Shown here one piece after another: positions 24,702 through 33,119 of a stretch of 64,000 bases of DNA (position 1 is the first letter of the stretch; every line of letters begins with the position of its first letter). Below the pieces are notes generated by a model. It did no database searches and had not been told where the DNA came from. It worked only from the letters and a program-made list of their open reading frames with translations. Where the stretch lies: assembly GCF_007673775.1 (NCBI RefSeq), contig NZ_VEAF01000002.1, positions 408,606 through 472,605 on the forward strand, given 5' to 3'. A program made the position numbers and the translations under genes. Source of the DNA: Curtobacterium sp. 9128 (GTDB lineage: Bacteria; Actinomycetota; Actinomycetes; Actinomycetales; Microbacteriaceae).

Positions 24702-26039
24702 TCACTGCTCCTTCGCGAGGGCGGCGTCCATCTTCTGCGCGAGGTCCTTCGCGACCTCGTCGACGGGCTTCGACCCGTCGAACGCACTCGGGAGCAGGTT
24801 CGTCTCGAGGGTGTTCCACGCGGCCGTGTTCTTCGACACGGGCAGCGGCTTCGCGTAGTCCACCGCGTCGAGGAAGACCTGCAGGTCGGCGTCGGGCATC
24901 GTCTTCGTGAAGGCGTCCTGCGTGCCGGTGTACGCCGGGATGATCGCGCCCATGTCGCCCTGCTGCTGCTGGGCGGCCTTGCTCGCGAGGTAGACCTGGA
25001 GCGCCTGCGCGGCGGCCTTGTGTGGGGAGTTCGCCGAGACCACGTTCGAGACACCGTGGATGACGGTGGCCTGCTCCTTGCCCTTCGGCAGCGGGTAGAC
25101 CACGACGTCCTTCTCCATCGCCGTGCCGGTCAGTGCCGAGCGGAACCAGCTGCCGCCCTGGTACATCGCGAGCTTGCCGGACGTGAACCACTGGTCGGCG
25201 GTGGTGTCGGTGAGCTGCTTGATCGACGGCGACGCCCCCGACGTGATCAGGTCGGTCCAGAACTGCAGGCCGGCCTCGGACGCCGCCGTGTCGTACTCGG
25301 ACTTCGTCCGGTCCTTGTTCAGCACCGACCCACCGGCCTGGAAGATCGTGTCGTAGTAGGTCGTCTGCCCGTCCATGCCCGCTGCAGCGCCGTACGCACC
25401 CTGCGCCTTCAGCTTCTGGGAGAGCTCGGCACCGGTCTTCTGGAAGTCGTCCCAGGTCCAGTCCTTGGCGGGCAGCGGCACCCCGGCCTGCTCGAACAGG
25501 GCCTTGTTCACCCAGACACCGATCGTGTCGAAGTCCTTCGGGACGCCGTACTGGGTGCCGTCGTAGGTGTAGAGGTCGTTGAGCGCCGACGAGTAGTTCG
25601 ACGGCGTGATCGCGCCGGACTTCACCTCGCCCGTGATCGGCGCGATCTTGCCGTTCGCCGCGTAGAGCTGGAAGTTCGGCCCGTTCATCCAGAACACGTC
25701 GGGCAGGGTGTTGCTCGAACCCTGCGTCTGCAGCTTGGTCCAGTAGCTGGCGAAGGGGGTGACATCGACGTTGACCTTGATGTCGGGGTACTCCTCGTTG
25801 AAGCCCTTGAGGTTCGCCTTGATCGCCGCCACCTGGTTCTCGTCCCAGACGGCGTAGTCGATGGTCGCCTTCGTGTCCTTCGCGGCCTTCTCGTAGGAGC
25901 TACCGGATCCGGTCGCGCCCGAGGAGGTGGAGCAACCGGCGAGCAGTGCGGCCGCGCCGAGTGCGGCGACGGCGCCGAGGAGCAGGCGGCGACGGCGGCG
26001 GCCGCCTCCGGTCGCTCCGGCGGGGGTGTGTGCGGGCAT
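24702..26039 (-). CDS. sugar ABC transporter substrate-binding lipoprotein
   Basis: This 445-residue cluster-B (MalE/UgpB-like) binding protein has a lipoprotein signal with lipobox LLAGC at about residues 32-36 and a basic N-region (GGGRRRRRLLLG). Family features include IKVNVDVTPFASYWTKLQTQ, DVFWMNGPNF and the GKLAMYQGGSWF segment. It binds a sugar or oligosaccharide outside the membrane and delivers it to the two permeases. The neighbouring catabolic operon suggests an amino sugar. GAAAGGA precedes ATG 26039. Confidence 0.92.
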   Translation of the reverse strand: MPAHTPAGATGGGRRRRRLLLGAVAALGAAALLAGCSTSSGATGSGSSYEKAAKDTKATIDYAVWDENQVAAIKANLKGFNEEYPDIKVNVDVTPFASYWTKLQTQGSSNTLPDVFWMNGPNFQLYAANGKIAPITGEVKSGAITPSNYSSALNDLYTYDGTQYGVPKDFDTIGVWVNKALFEQAGVPLPAKDWTWDDFQKTGAELSQKLKAQGAYGAAAGMDGQTTYYDTIFQAGGSVLNKDRTKSEYDTAASEAGLQFWTDLITSGASPSIKQLTDTTADQWFTSGKLAMYQGGSWFRSALTGTAMEKDVVVYPLPKGKEQATVIHGVSNVVSANSPHKAAAQALQVYLASKAAQQQQGDMGAIIPAYTGTQDAFTKTMPDADLQVFLDAVDYAKPLPVSKNTAAWNTLETNLLPSAFDGSKPVDEVAKDLAQKMDAALAKEQ

Positions 26040-26062
26040 CGGGTGGTCCTTTCGCACGGCCG

Positions 26063-27268
26063 TCAGCGCGTGACGGTCTGGGTGGGGAGGGTGAAGTGGG
26101 CGATCGTCTCGGCCGGGAGGCTCGGGACGTCGATGGGCACGGAGCCGTTCCGGAGCGAGCGGGTCGCCAGGGCGCCGGCGGCGACCGCGGCACGGGCCGC
26201 GATCGGGGACAGTGCGGTCGGTTCGCCGAGGGCGACGCTCCGCAGGAACTCGGTCATGGTGAGCAGGTCGGCGTCCGCGTGGCCGTCCTCGACGCCGTCG
26301 ATCGGGTACTCGCGGTCGCCCTGGACGTCCCACCCGCGGCGGTGGTTCCAGACCTTGACCACGCCGCCGCCGGTGTCGCCGACGTTCTCGAGCCGCCCCT
26401 CGGTCCCGATGACGGTGTAGTTGCGCCAGTAGTCCGGGGTGAAGTGGCACTGCTCGTAGCTCGCCTGGACGCCGTTGTCGAGGGTCATCATGACCATGGA
26501 CACGTCCTCGACGTCGACGACCGGGTTGAGGCCGGCCTGCTCGAGCGGCGGCCAGTTGTCGAGGGAGAACCAGTCGCCCATCAGCTCGCCGCTGCGGTCG
26601 CGTCGGTCGGTCACGTCGCCGTACACGGACAGCGACCCCATGCCGACCACGCGCTGGGTGAAGCCACCGGCGAGGGCGTGGATGACGTCGAGGTCGTGGC
26701 TCGCCTTCTGGAGGAGCAGCGAGTTCACCTTCGTCCGGTCGGCGTGCCAGTCCTTGAAGTAGTAGTCCCCGCCGTTGCCGACGAAGTGCCGGCACCAGAC
26801 GGCCTTGACCTCGCCGATCTCGCCGCGGTCGACGATCTCGCGCATCAGCCGCACGACGGCCGCGTGCCGGAAGTTGTGGCCCACGTACAGCGGCGTGCCC
26901 GACTCGGCCGCGGCGGCGAGGACGGCGTCGGCGTCCTCGACCGTGATCGCGAGGGGCTTCTCGAGGTAGACGGCGATGCCCGCGCGGAGCAGGTCGATGG
27001 CGATCTCGGCGTGGGTCCAGTCCGGGGTGGTGACGATCGCGGCGTCGACGTGCCCGACGAGGTCGCGGTGGTGCTCGACCACGAGGGCGTCCGGGTAGTC
27101 GGCGTGCCCGCGCTCGCGACCGGCGGCGGTGACGTCCGCGACGGCCGCCACACGGGCCTCCAGGTCGGGGGCGGCTGCTGCCGCCTCGGCGACGTGCCGG
27201 GCGATGGCGGACCGCTGGCCCATCCCGACCACCGCGACCCGCAGTGTCGTGTTCGTGTCGTCGCTCAT
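26063..27268 (-). CDS. Gfo/Idh/MocA-family oxidoreductase
   Basis: This 401-residue NAD(P)-dependent sugar oxidoreductase-type protein has an N-terminal Rossmann fold (VAVVGMGQRSAIARH, about 12-26), the EKPLAIT motif (about 114-120) and the SHDLDVIHAL helix whose His/Asp are usually catalytic. It is the first gene of the transporter operon (SD AAGGGAGCGAG before ATG 27268). It may oxidise, epimerise or hydrolyse a derivatised sugar, since NAD-dependent glycosidases of GH109 share this fold. The precise reaction is open. Confidence 0.85.
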   Translation of the reverse strand: MSDDTNTTLRVAVVGMGQRSAIARHVAEAAAAAPDLEARVAAVADVTAAGRERGHADYPDALVVEHHRDLVGHVDAAIVTTPDWTHAEIAIDLLRAGIAVYLEKPLAITVEDADAVLAAAAESGTPLYVGHNFRHAAVVRLMREIVDRGEIGEVKAVWCRHFVGNGGDYYFKDWHADRTKVNSLLLQKASHDLDVIHALAGGFTQRVVGMGSLSVYGDVTDRRDRSGELMGDWFSLDNWPPLEQAGLNPVVDVEDVSMVMMTLDNGVQASYEQCHFTPDYWRNYTVIGTEGRLENVGDTGGGVVKVWNHRRGWDVQGDREYPIDGVEDGHADADLLTMTEFLRSVALGEPTALSPIAARAAVAAGALATRSLRNGSVPIDVPSLPAETIAHFTLPTQTVTR

Positions 27269-27296
27269 CTCGCTCCCTTGCGTGAATGTGACCACC

Positions 27297-27350
27297 ATGA
27301 TGCCCAATCGATCATGAATGCACAATAGGCGCTCATGGATCGCTCATGGA
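27297..27350 (-). promoter_or_regulatory. promoter of the transporter operon with phased direct repeats
   Basis: On the minus strand TTGTGC (27325-27320) and CATCAT (27302-27297) are spaced by 17 bases and could be the -35 and -10. On the plus strand GATCATGAA (27310), GCTCATGGA (27331) and GCTCATGGA (27342) are direct repeats spaced 21 and 11 bases, two and one helical turns. They overlap or flank the promoter, as expected for a DeoR-family repressor. Inferred, not shown. Confidence 0.55.
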
Positions 27351-27417
27351 AGCGAGATGCAGGGGTTTTACACGCCGGTAACGTCCGGCCCGGCTCGACG
27401 GCCGTCGCCGTCGGTCC

Positions 27418-28206
27418 TCAGTCGGCGACGACGAGCTCCACGCCTGCGGCCGCGAGGTCGGCCGCGAACGACGGCGGCACCGGCTGGTCGGTGACCAGCA
27501 CGTCGATCCGGTCGAGCGGGCAGATGCGCGCGAACGTCGCGCGCTCGACCTTGGTGGAGTCGGCGACGACGACGACCCGGCGACCGACCGCCGCGAAGTG
27601 CCGGCTGACCTCGGCCTCGCCCTCGTGCATGGTCGTGGCGCCGTACTGCCCGGTCAGCCCGTCGACGCCGAGGACGACCACGTCGAGGGCGAACTCGTCG
27701 AGGGTGTCCCGGACGAGCGGCCCGACGAGTTCGTAGGACTGCCGTCGCGCCACGCCCCCCGTGACGACGATCTTGACGTTCGCGCGGACGGAGAGTTCGT
27801 ACCCGATGTTCAGGGCGTTCGTGACGATGGTGATGCCGTACTCGCCGTCGGCGCGGATGAACCGTTCGCTCTTGCCGAGGGCGCGGGCGACCTCGGTCGT
27901 GGTCGTCCCGCCGTTCAGGCCGACCGTGTCCCCGGGCGACACCAGGGCGGCCGTGGCACGGGCGATCGCCGTCTTCGCCTCGGCCTGCCGTGCGATCTTG
28001 TACTGCAGCGGCAGCTCGTACCCGGCGCCGAGCGCGGCGGCCCCGCCGTGCGTGCGGGTGACGAGCCGTTGGTCCGCGAGCGTCGTGAGGTCCCGCCGGG
28101 CGGTCGCCGGCGAGATGCCGAGCATCTCGCCGATCTCGGCGATCGACACGTTGCCCCGTTCACTCACGAGTTCGAGCAGGGCGTTGAGCCGCTGTTGCGG
28201 AGTCAT
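27418..28206 (-). CDS. DeoR/GlpR-family (AgaR-like) transcriptional regulator
   Basis: This 262-residue repressor-type protein has the DeoR HTH (about residues 18-55: VSIAEIGEMLGISPATARRDL) and a C-terminal DeoRC sugar-phosphate sensor domain. The sensor domain shows GLNGGTTTTEVARAL, VTGGVARRQSYELVGP and ADSTKVER. It sits between the transporter operon (same strand, downstream) and the catabolic operon (divergent), so it is the obvious regulator of both. ATG 28206 is preferred to 28215 because AGGA is correctly spaced for it. Confidence 0.9.
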   Translation of the reverse strand: MTPQQRLNALLELVSERGNVSIAEIGEMLGISPATARRDLTTLADQRLVTRTHGGAAALGAGYELPLQYKIARQAEAKTAIARATAALVSPGDTVGLNGGTTTTEVARALGKSERFIRADGEYGITIVTNALNIGYELSVRANVKIVVTGGVARRQSYELVGPLVRDTLDEFALDVVVLGVDGLTGQYGATTMHEGEAEVSRHFAAVGRRVVVVADSTKVERATFARICPLDRIDVLVTDQPVPPSFAADLAAAGVELVVAD

Positions 28207-28341
28207 GCCCGACATCCTACGGGCGCATCCGATCGGGCCACATGATCGGAAATGACGTTTTTCTCTCGCTTCGAGCACGATCGCTCGCTATGCTGCCGTC
28301 CATCCTGATCACCCGGATCGGGAACGGACCGGAAGGCTCCC

Positions 28342-29220
28342 ATGACCGACACCTTCGTGAGTGCAGAGCTCACGTCGCAGCCGGAGACCTGGCGCGCCGC
28401 CGCCGCGCTGCTCCCCTCCTTCGGCGACTCCCTCCCCCAGCCGGGCGAACGCGTGGCCGTCGTCGGCTGCGGCACCAGCTGGTTCATCGCGATGAGCTAC
28501 GCCGTCGCCCGCGAGCAGGCCGGCCTCGGTGTCACGGACGCCTTCGCCGGCTCCGAGTACCCGACCGGCCGCGAGTACGACCGCGTCGTCACGATCAGCC
28601 GCTCCGGCACGACGACCGAGATCATCTCGCTGCTCTCCGAGCTCACGACGCAGCGCACCGTCCTCATCACCGCCGTCCCGGACAGCCCCGCCGCCGCCGT
28701 CGCGGACGCGGTCGTCGCACTGCCCTTCGCCGACGAGCGTTCGGTGGTCCAGACCCGGTTCGCGACGACGACGCTCGCGCTGCTCCGCGCGGCGCTCGGT
28801 GACGACGTGCAGGCGCTCGCCGCCCAGGCCGAGCGCGCGCTCGCGCTGCCGATCGACGACCTCCTCGACGCCGAGCAGGTCACCTTCGTCGGCCGCGGTG
28901 CCGCGGTGGGCCTCACCGCCGAGGCCGCGCTCAAGACGCGGGAGGCCGCGCAGTTCTGGGCCGAGTCGTACCCGGCGATGGACTACCGGCACGGACCGAT
29001 CGCGATCGCGCAGCCCGGCCGCCTGGTCTGGTCGCTCGGACAGGCGCCGGAGGGCCTCGAGGACGAGGTCGCCGCGACCGGCGCCCGGTTCGTCCACCAC
29101 GACCTCGACCCGATCGCCGGACTCGTCGTGGTGCACCGGTTCGCGGTCGCCCTCGCCGAGCGCCGCGGGCTCGACCCGGACCACCCGCGCTCCCTGACCC
29201 GCTCGGTCATCCTCACCTGA
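28342..29220 (+). CDS. SIS-domain sugar isomerase/deaminase (AgaS-like)
   Basis: This 292-residue protein has two SIS folds, as in the isomerase half of GlmS and in AgaS. Visible motifs are VVGCGTSWFIAMSY (about 40-53), ISRSGTTTEI (about 88-97) and the catalytic-end LKTREAAQFWAESYPAMDYRHGP (given here as its core KTREAAQFWAESY and DYRHGP). With NagA, a PfkB kinase and an aldolase downstream, the simplest role is conversion of galactosamine-6-phosphate to tagatose-6-phosphate plus ammonia. Glucosamine-6-phosphate is the alternative. It is the first gene of a five-gene coupled operon. Confidence 0.82.
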   Translation: MTDTFVSAELTSQPETWRAAAALLPSFGDSLPQPGERVAVVGCGTSWFIAMSYAVAREQAGLGVTDAFAGSEYPTGREYDRVVTISRSGTTTEIISLLSELTTQRTVLITAVPDSPAAAVADAVVALPFADERSVVQTRFATTTLALLRAALGDDVQALAAQAERALALPIDDLLDAEQVTFVGRGAAVGLTAEAALKTREAAQFWAESYPAMDYRHGPIAIAQPGRLVWSLGQAPEGLEDEVAATGARFVHHDLDPIAGLVVVHRFAVALAERRGLDPDHPRSLTRSVILT

Positions 29221-30161
29221 TGGCCGGCGTCGGGGCCGTGCTCGGGGTCGACGTCGGCGGCACGGGCATCAAGGCGCGGCTGACCGACCTCGACGGACGG
29301 GTGCTCGCCGAGCACCGCGTCCCGACCCCGCGGGACGACCACGACGCCGTGGCCCTCGCAGCGACGATCGCGACGATCGCCACCACCGTCACCGCGCCGG
29401 GGTCGCCGTCGCTCGACGCGATCGGCGTCGTCGTCCCCGGCGTGGTGGACGAGCGCGCCGGCACCGTCGCGCTCGCGGTGAACCTCGGGTGGCGGGACGT
29501 GCCGGTCCGTGCCCGGATCGTGGAGGCGCTCCGCACGCAGGGCGTCGACGTGCCGCTCACCTTCGGGCACGACGTCCGCGCCGGGGCCCTGGCCGAGGTG
29601 CGTGGCCGCGGCGTCGACGGTCCGGGCAGCCCTGACGCGCTGTCCGGCTCCGTCGCCTTCGTGCCGGTCGGCACCGGCCTCGCGAGCGCGCTCGTGGTCG
29701 ACGGTGTCGTCGTGGACGGGAACGGTTGGGCGGGCGAGATCGGCCAGGTGCGGATCCAGCACGGCCCCCACGCCGGGGCCCGGGTCGAGGAGGTCGCCTC
29801 GGCGAGCGCCGTCGCCCGCCGCACCGCGGCGCCCAGCGCCCTCGCCGCGGTGCTCCGCGTCCAGCAGGGCGATCCCGACGCCGTCCGGGTCTGGCGGGAG
29901 TGCGTCGAGACGCTCGCCGACGCGATCGGGTGGATCACCGCCGTCGCGGGGTGCCACACCGTCGTCGTCGGAGGCGGGCTCGCCGAGTCCGGACCGCTCC
30001 TGCTCGACCCGCTCCGCACGGCCGTGGCGGACCGCCTCGTCGGCCTGGGGCAGCCGAGGATCGTCCGCGCCCGGCACGGCGACGCAGCCGGTGCCATCGG
30101 CGCCGGACTGCTCGCCCGCGACGTGCTGGTCGGGCTCGACGACCGGGCGGTGCTCCGGTGA
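29220..30161 (+). CDS. ROK-family sugar kinase lacking the zinc motif
   Basis: This 313-residue kinase has the ATP site DVGGTGIKA (11-19) and the catalytic Asp in GHDVRAGALAE (D118). The usual ROK zinc motif (CxCGxxGCxE preceded by GH) is absent: AGEIGQ (171-176) has Gln for His, and HGPHAGARVEE (181-191) lacks the cysteines. A degenerate or non-zinc ROK enzyme is therefore likely. It is placed to phosphorylate N-acetylgalactosamine or N-acetylglucosamine. The start overlaps the previous stop by one base (TGATG). Confidence 0.82.
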   Translation: MAGVGAVLGVDVGGTGIKARLTDLDGRVLAEHRVPTPRDDHDAVALAATIATIATTVTAPGSPSLDAIGVVVPGVVDERAGTVALAVNLGWRDVPVRARIVEALRTQGVDVPLTFGHDVRAGALAEVRGRGVDGPGSPDALSGSVAFVPVGTGLASALVVDGVVVDGNGWAGEIGQVRIQHGPHAGARVEEVASASAVARRTAAPSALAAVLRVQQGDPDAVRVWRECVETLADAIGWITAVAGCHTVVVGGGLAESGPLLLDPLRTAVADRLVGLGQPRIVRARHGDAAGAIGAGLLARDVLVGLDDRAVLR

Positions 30162-31288
30162 GCGTCCTGGTCCGCACCGATCGGCTCGTCACGGCGACCG
30201 CGGTCGTCGAGCACGGCTGGGTCCTCGTCGAGGACGGTCGGGTCGCCGCCGTCGGCTCCGGCGAGGCCCCGCGGCACGACTCCGTGGTCGAGCCGACGGG
30301 CACCGTCCTGCCGGGGTTCGTCGACCTCCACGCGCACGGCGCGCTCGGCCACGACTTCGCGAGCTGCACGGCGGACGAGGCCCGTACTGCGGTCGCCCAC
30401 CACGCCGGTCGCGGCACCACCGCGGTCGTGGCCTCCGTCGCCACGGGCACCCCGGACGCCACCGAGGCGGCCCTCCGACGCCTCCGCCCGCTCGTCGCCG
30501 ACGGCACGCTCGCCGGTCTGCACCTCGAGGGGCCCTGGCTCGCCCCGTCCCGCCGCGGCGCCCACGCCGCGGACCTCCTGCACGCTCCGACCACCGCCGA
30601 GGTCGAGCGGTTCCTCGACGCCGGCGGGGGTGCGCTCCGGATCGTGACCCTCGCTCCGGAGCTCCCCGGGGCGTCCGACGCGATCACGCGCCTGGCCGAC
30701 GCCGGTGTCGTCGTCGCGATCGGGCACACCGACGCGGACGCGGACACCACCCGCCGGGCCGTCGACGCGGGTGCCACCCTCGTCACCCACCTGTTCAACG
30801 GCATGCCGCCGCTGCACCACCGCGCACCGGGGCCCGTCGGGGTCGCCCTCACCGACGACCGGCTCACCGTCGAGCTCATCGTCGACGGACACCACCTCGA
30901 CGACACCACGGTCGACCTCGTCCTGGACGGTGTCGGCGGTCGGGCGGTGCTGGTGTCGGACGCGATGGCGGCGACGGGCTGCCCGGACGGCGAGTACCGC
31001 ATCGCCGGGTCCGCGGTGGTCGTCACCGACGGGGTGGCGATGCTCGCCGACGGCTCGTCGCTCGCGGGCAGCACGAGCACGGTCGCGGACGGCGTCGCCC
31101 GTCTGCTCGCGCGCTCGGGTACGCCGACGACGGCCCAGCTCGTCGAGGCGGTGACCGTGTCGTCCGCGAACGCTGCCCGGCTGCTCGGGCTGCCCGGACC
31201 GCTCAGCGTCGGCTCCCGTGCCGACCTGGTCCACATCGCGCCGGGGACGGACTCCCCGCGCCCACTCGTCGTGGAGGCATCCGCATGA
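30158..31288 (+). CDS. nagA: N-acetylglucosamine/galactosamine-6-phosphate deacetylase
   Basis: This 376-residue amidohydrolase removes the acetyl group from N-acetyl-hexosamine-6-phosphate. Motifs seen are PGFVDLHAHGALGHDF (about 49-64), HLEGPWLAPSRRGAH (metal Glu), GHTDADAD, THLFNGMPPLHHRAPG and LVSDAM (catalytic Asp). In the proposed galactosamine route it acts as AgaA; NagA and AgaA cannot be separated by sequence inspection. GTG 30158 overlaps the kinase stop (GTGA), and the end overlaps the next gene. Confidence 0.9.
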   Translation: MSVLVRTDRLVTATAVVEHGWVLVEDGRVAAVGSGEAPRHDSVVEPTGTVLPGFVDLHAHGALGHDFASCTADEARTAVAHHAGRGTTAVVASVATGTPDATEAALRRLRPLVADGTLAGLHLEGPWLAPSRRGAHAADLLHAPTTAEVERFLDAGGGALRIVTLAPELPGASDAITRLADAGVVVAIGHTDADADTTRRAVDAGATLVTHLFNGMPPLHHRAPGPVGVALTDDRLTVELIVDGHHLDDTTVDLVLDGVGGRAVLVSDAMAATGCPDGEYRIAGSAVVVTDGVAMLADGSSLAGSTSTVADGVARLLARSGTPTTAQLVEAVTVSSANAARLLGLPGPLSVGSRADLVHIAPGTDSPRPLVVEASA

Positions 31289-32256
31289 TCGTCGTCGTCA
31301 CCCCGAACCCCGCCGTGGACGTCACGTACCGCGTCGACGAACAGCGCATCGGGACGACGCAGCGCGTCCGCCACGTCGAACGGCGTCCGGGCGGCAAGGG
31401 GCTCAACGTCGCCCGGGTCCTCGAGGGCGAGGGCGTCCGCACCCACGCCGTGCTGCCACTCGGCGGCGCCGCCGGGGTGTGGGTGGCCGACGCCGTCCGC
31501 GGGCTCGGGCTCGACGTCACCGCGGTGCCGGTGCCCGGCGAGACCCGGACGACGGTCACCGTCGTCGACGACGCCGCGCACCCGACGATGTTCGGGGAAC
31601 CCGGTCCGGTCGTGCCGCCCGCCGCGTGGTCCCGCGTCGACCAGGCCGTGCGCGACGCCGTGCACAGCACCGGCACCGGCACCGGCACCGGCACCGGCGA
31701 CGACGGTGACCGTGGCGACCCGGCACGGGCGCTCGTCGTCGCGGGGTCCCTCCCCGCTGGTGCCGACCCCGCCGTGGTGACGCCGTGGGTGACCGACGCC
31801 GTCGCCGCCGGGCTCCTCGTCGTCGCCGACCTCTCCGGGCCCGCACTCCTCGCCGCCGCCGACGCCGGCGCCACCGTCTGCAAGCCGAACCGCGACGAAC
31901 TCGCCGAGGCCACCGGGCAGCGGGACGAACGGGCCGGTGCGCTCGAACTCCTCCGCCGCGGCGCCGGGCTCGTCGTGGTCTCCCGCGGTGCGGACGGCAT
32001 CGCCGCGCACACGCCGGACGACGTCGTCGAGGTCCCGGCCGTCCCCGGGGTCAGCGGGAACCCGACCGGCGCCGGGGACGCGGCCACCGCCGGGCTCGTC
32101 CTCGCACTCACCGACGGAGCCGACCTCGGCGCCGCCCTCCGTACCGCGGCGGCGTTCGGCGCCGCCGCGGTCCTCCGGCCCGTCGCGGGCGAGATCGACC
32201 GCGACGCCGCCCACCGTTTCCGCTCCGCCACCACCCCCACCGGGAGTCCCGCATGA
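31285..32256 (+). CDS. PfkB-family 1-phosphofructokinase/tagatose-6-phosphate kinase
   Basis: This 323-residue ribokinase-fold kinase has VVTPNPAVDVTY (4-15), the RRPGGKGLNVARVL substrate region (about 33-46) and the catalytic NPTGAGDAATAG motif (about 257-268). A surface insertion of STGTGTGTGTGD is encoded by five CACCGG repeats. Position between nagA and a class II aldolase suggests tagatose-6-phosphate as substrate, although LacC, FruK and PfkB members look alike. The ATG start overlaps the nagA stop. Confidence 0.85.
   Translation: MIVVVTPNPAVDVTYRVDEQRIGTTQRVRHVERRPGGKGLNVARVLEGEGVRTHAVLPLGGAAGVWVADAVRGLGLDVTAVPVPGETRTTVTVVDDAAHPTMFGEPGPVVPPAAWSRVDQAVRDAVHSTGTGTGTGTGDDGDRGDPARALVVAGSLPAGADPAVVTPWVTDAVAAGLLVVADLSGPALLAAADAGATVCKPNRDELAEATGQRDERAGALELLRRGAGLVVVSRGADGIAAHTPDDVVEVPAVPGVSGNPTGAGDAATAGLVLALTDGADLGAALRTAAAFGAAAVLRPVAGEIDRDAAHRFRSATTPTGSPA
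31668..31697. repeat. hexanucleotide microsatellite (CACCGG)x5
   Basis: Five exact CACCGG units encode an alternating Gly-Thr loop of the PfkB kinase. Gain or loss of units would keep the frame and only change loop length. Confidence 0.9.
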
Positions 32257-33089
32257 TCACCGACCTCGCCCTCTCCGGGCTGCTCGACACCGCCCGCACG
32301 GCCCGCCGGGGCGTCGGCGCCTTCAACGTCGTCCTGCTCGAACACGCCGAGGCGATCGTGCAGGGTGCGTCGGCCGCCGGACTGCCGGTGGTCCTGCAGA
32401 TCAGCGAGAACTGCGTGCGGTACCACGGCGGCCTCGCACCGATCACGTCGGCGACGCAGGCGATCGCCCGGGCCGCGGACGTCGAGGTCCTCGTGCACCT
32501 CGACCACGTCGAGGACCCGGAGCTCGTCGCCGAGGGGATCGACCTCGGCGTCGACTCGATCATGTACGACGGGTCGCACCTCGACTACGCGGCCAACGTC
32601 GAAGCCACGCGGGTCCTGTCGGAGCGCTGCCACGCCGCCGGCATCGCGATCGAGGCCGAGCTCGGCGAGGTCGGCGGCAAGGACGGCGTCCACGCGCCCG
32701 GCGTCCGGACCGACCCCGCGGACGCCGCCGCGTTCGTCGCAGCCACGGGGGTGGACGCCCTCGCCGTCGCGGTCGGGACCTCGCACGCCATGCAGACCCG
32801 GGAGGCCTCGGTCGACCGGGAGCTCATCGCACGACTGCACGACACCGTCCCGGTGCCGCTCGTGCTGCACGGGTCCTCGGGCCTGTCCGACGAGGAGCTC
32901 CGTGGCGCGGTCGCGGCCGGGATGACGAAGGTCAACATCTCCACGCACCTGAACGGGCTGTTCACGCGGGCGCTCCGGGACGTGCTCGACGACCGGCCGG
33001 AGCTGGTCGACCCGCGGCGCTACGTCGCAGCCGGGCGGGACGCCGTCGCCGCCGAGACCGCGCGGCTCCTGACGCTCCTGCACGCCTGA
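32253..33089 (+). CDS. class II fructose/tagatose-bisphosphate aldolase
   Basis: This 278-residue zinc aldolase shows VLVHLDHVEDPEL (Asp and zinc-binding His, about 78-90), the SIMYDGSHLDYAAN loop, EAELGEVGG and VLHGSSGLSD with VNISTHL (phosphate binding). Family members KbaY/GatY cleave tagatose-1,6-bisphosphate and FbaA cleaves the fructose form. Context favours tagatose. It is the last gene of the operon and faces sdaA, only 30 bases away. Confidence 0.88.
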   Translation: MITDLALSGLLDTARTARRGVGAFNVVLLEHAEAIVQGASAAGLPVVLQISENCVRYHGGLAPITSATQAIARAADVEVLVHLDHVEDPELVAEGIDLGVDSIMYDGSHLDYAANVEATRVLSERCHAAGIAIEAELGEVGGKDGVHAPGVRTDPADAAAFVAATGVDALAVAVGTSHAMQTREASVDRELIARLHDTVPVPLVLHGSSGLSDEELRGAVAAGMTKVNISTHLNGLFTRALRDVLDDRPELVDPRRYVAAGRDAVAAETARLLTLLHA

Positions 33090-33119
33090 CCGGGACCACG
33101 AGCGGACCCGGGGGGGCCG

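Noticed and set aside
31668..31697. Phase-variable switch by the CACCGG microsatellite
   Set aside because: The unit is six bases, so changes keep the frame and cannot switch the gene off.
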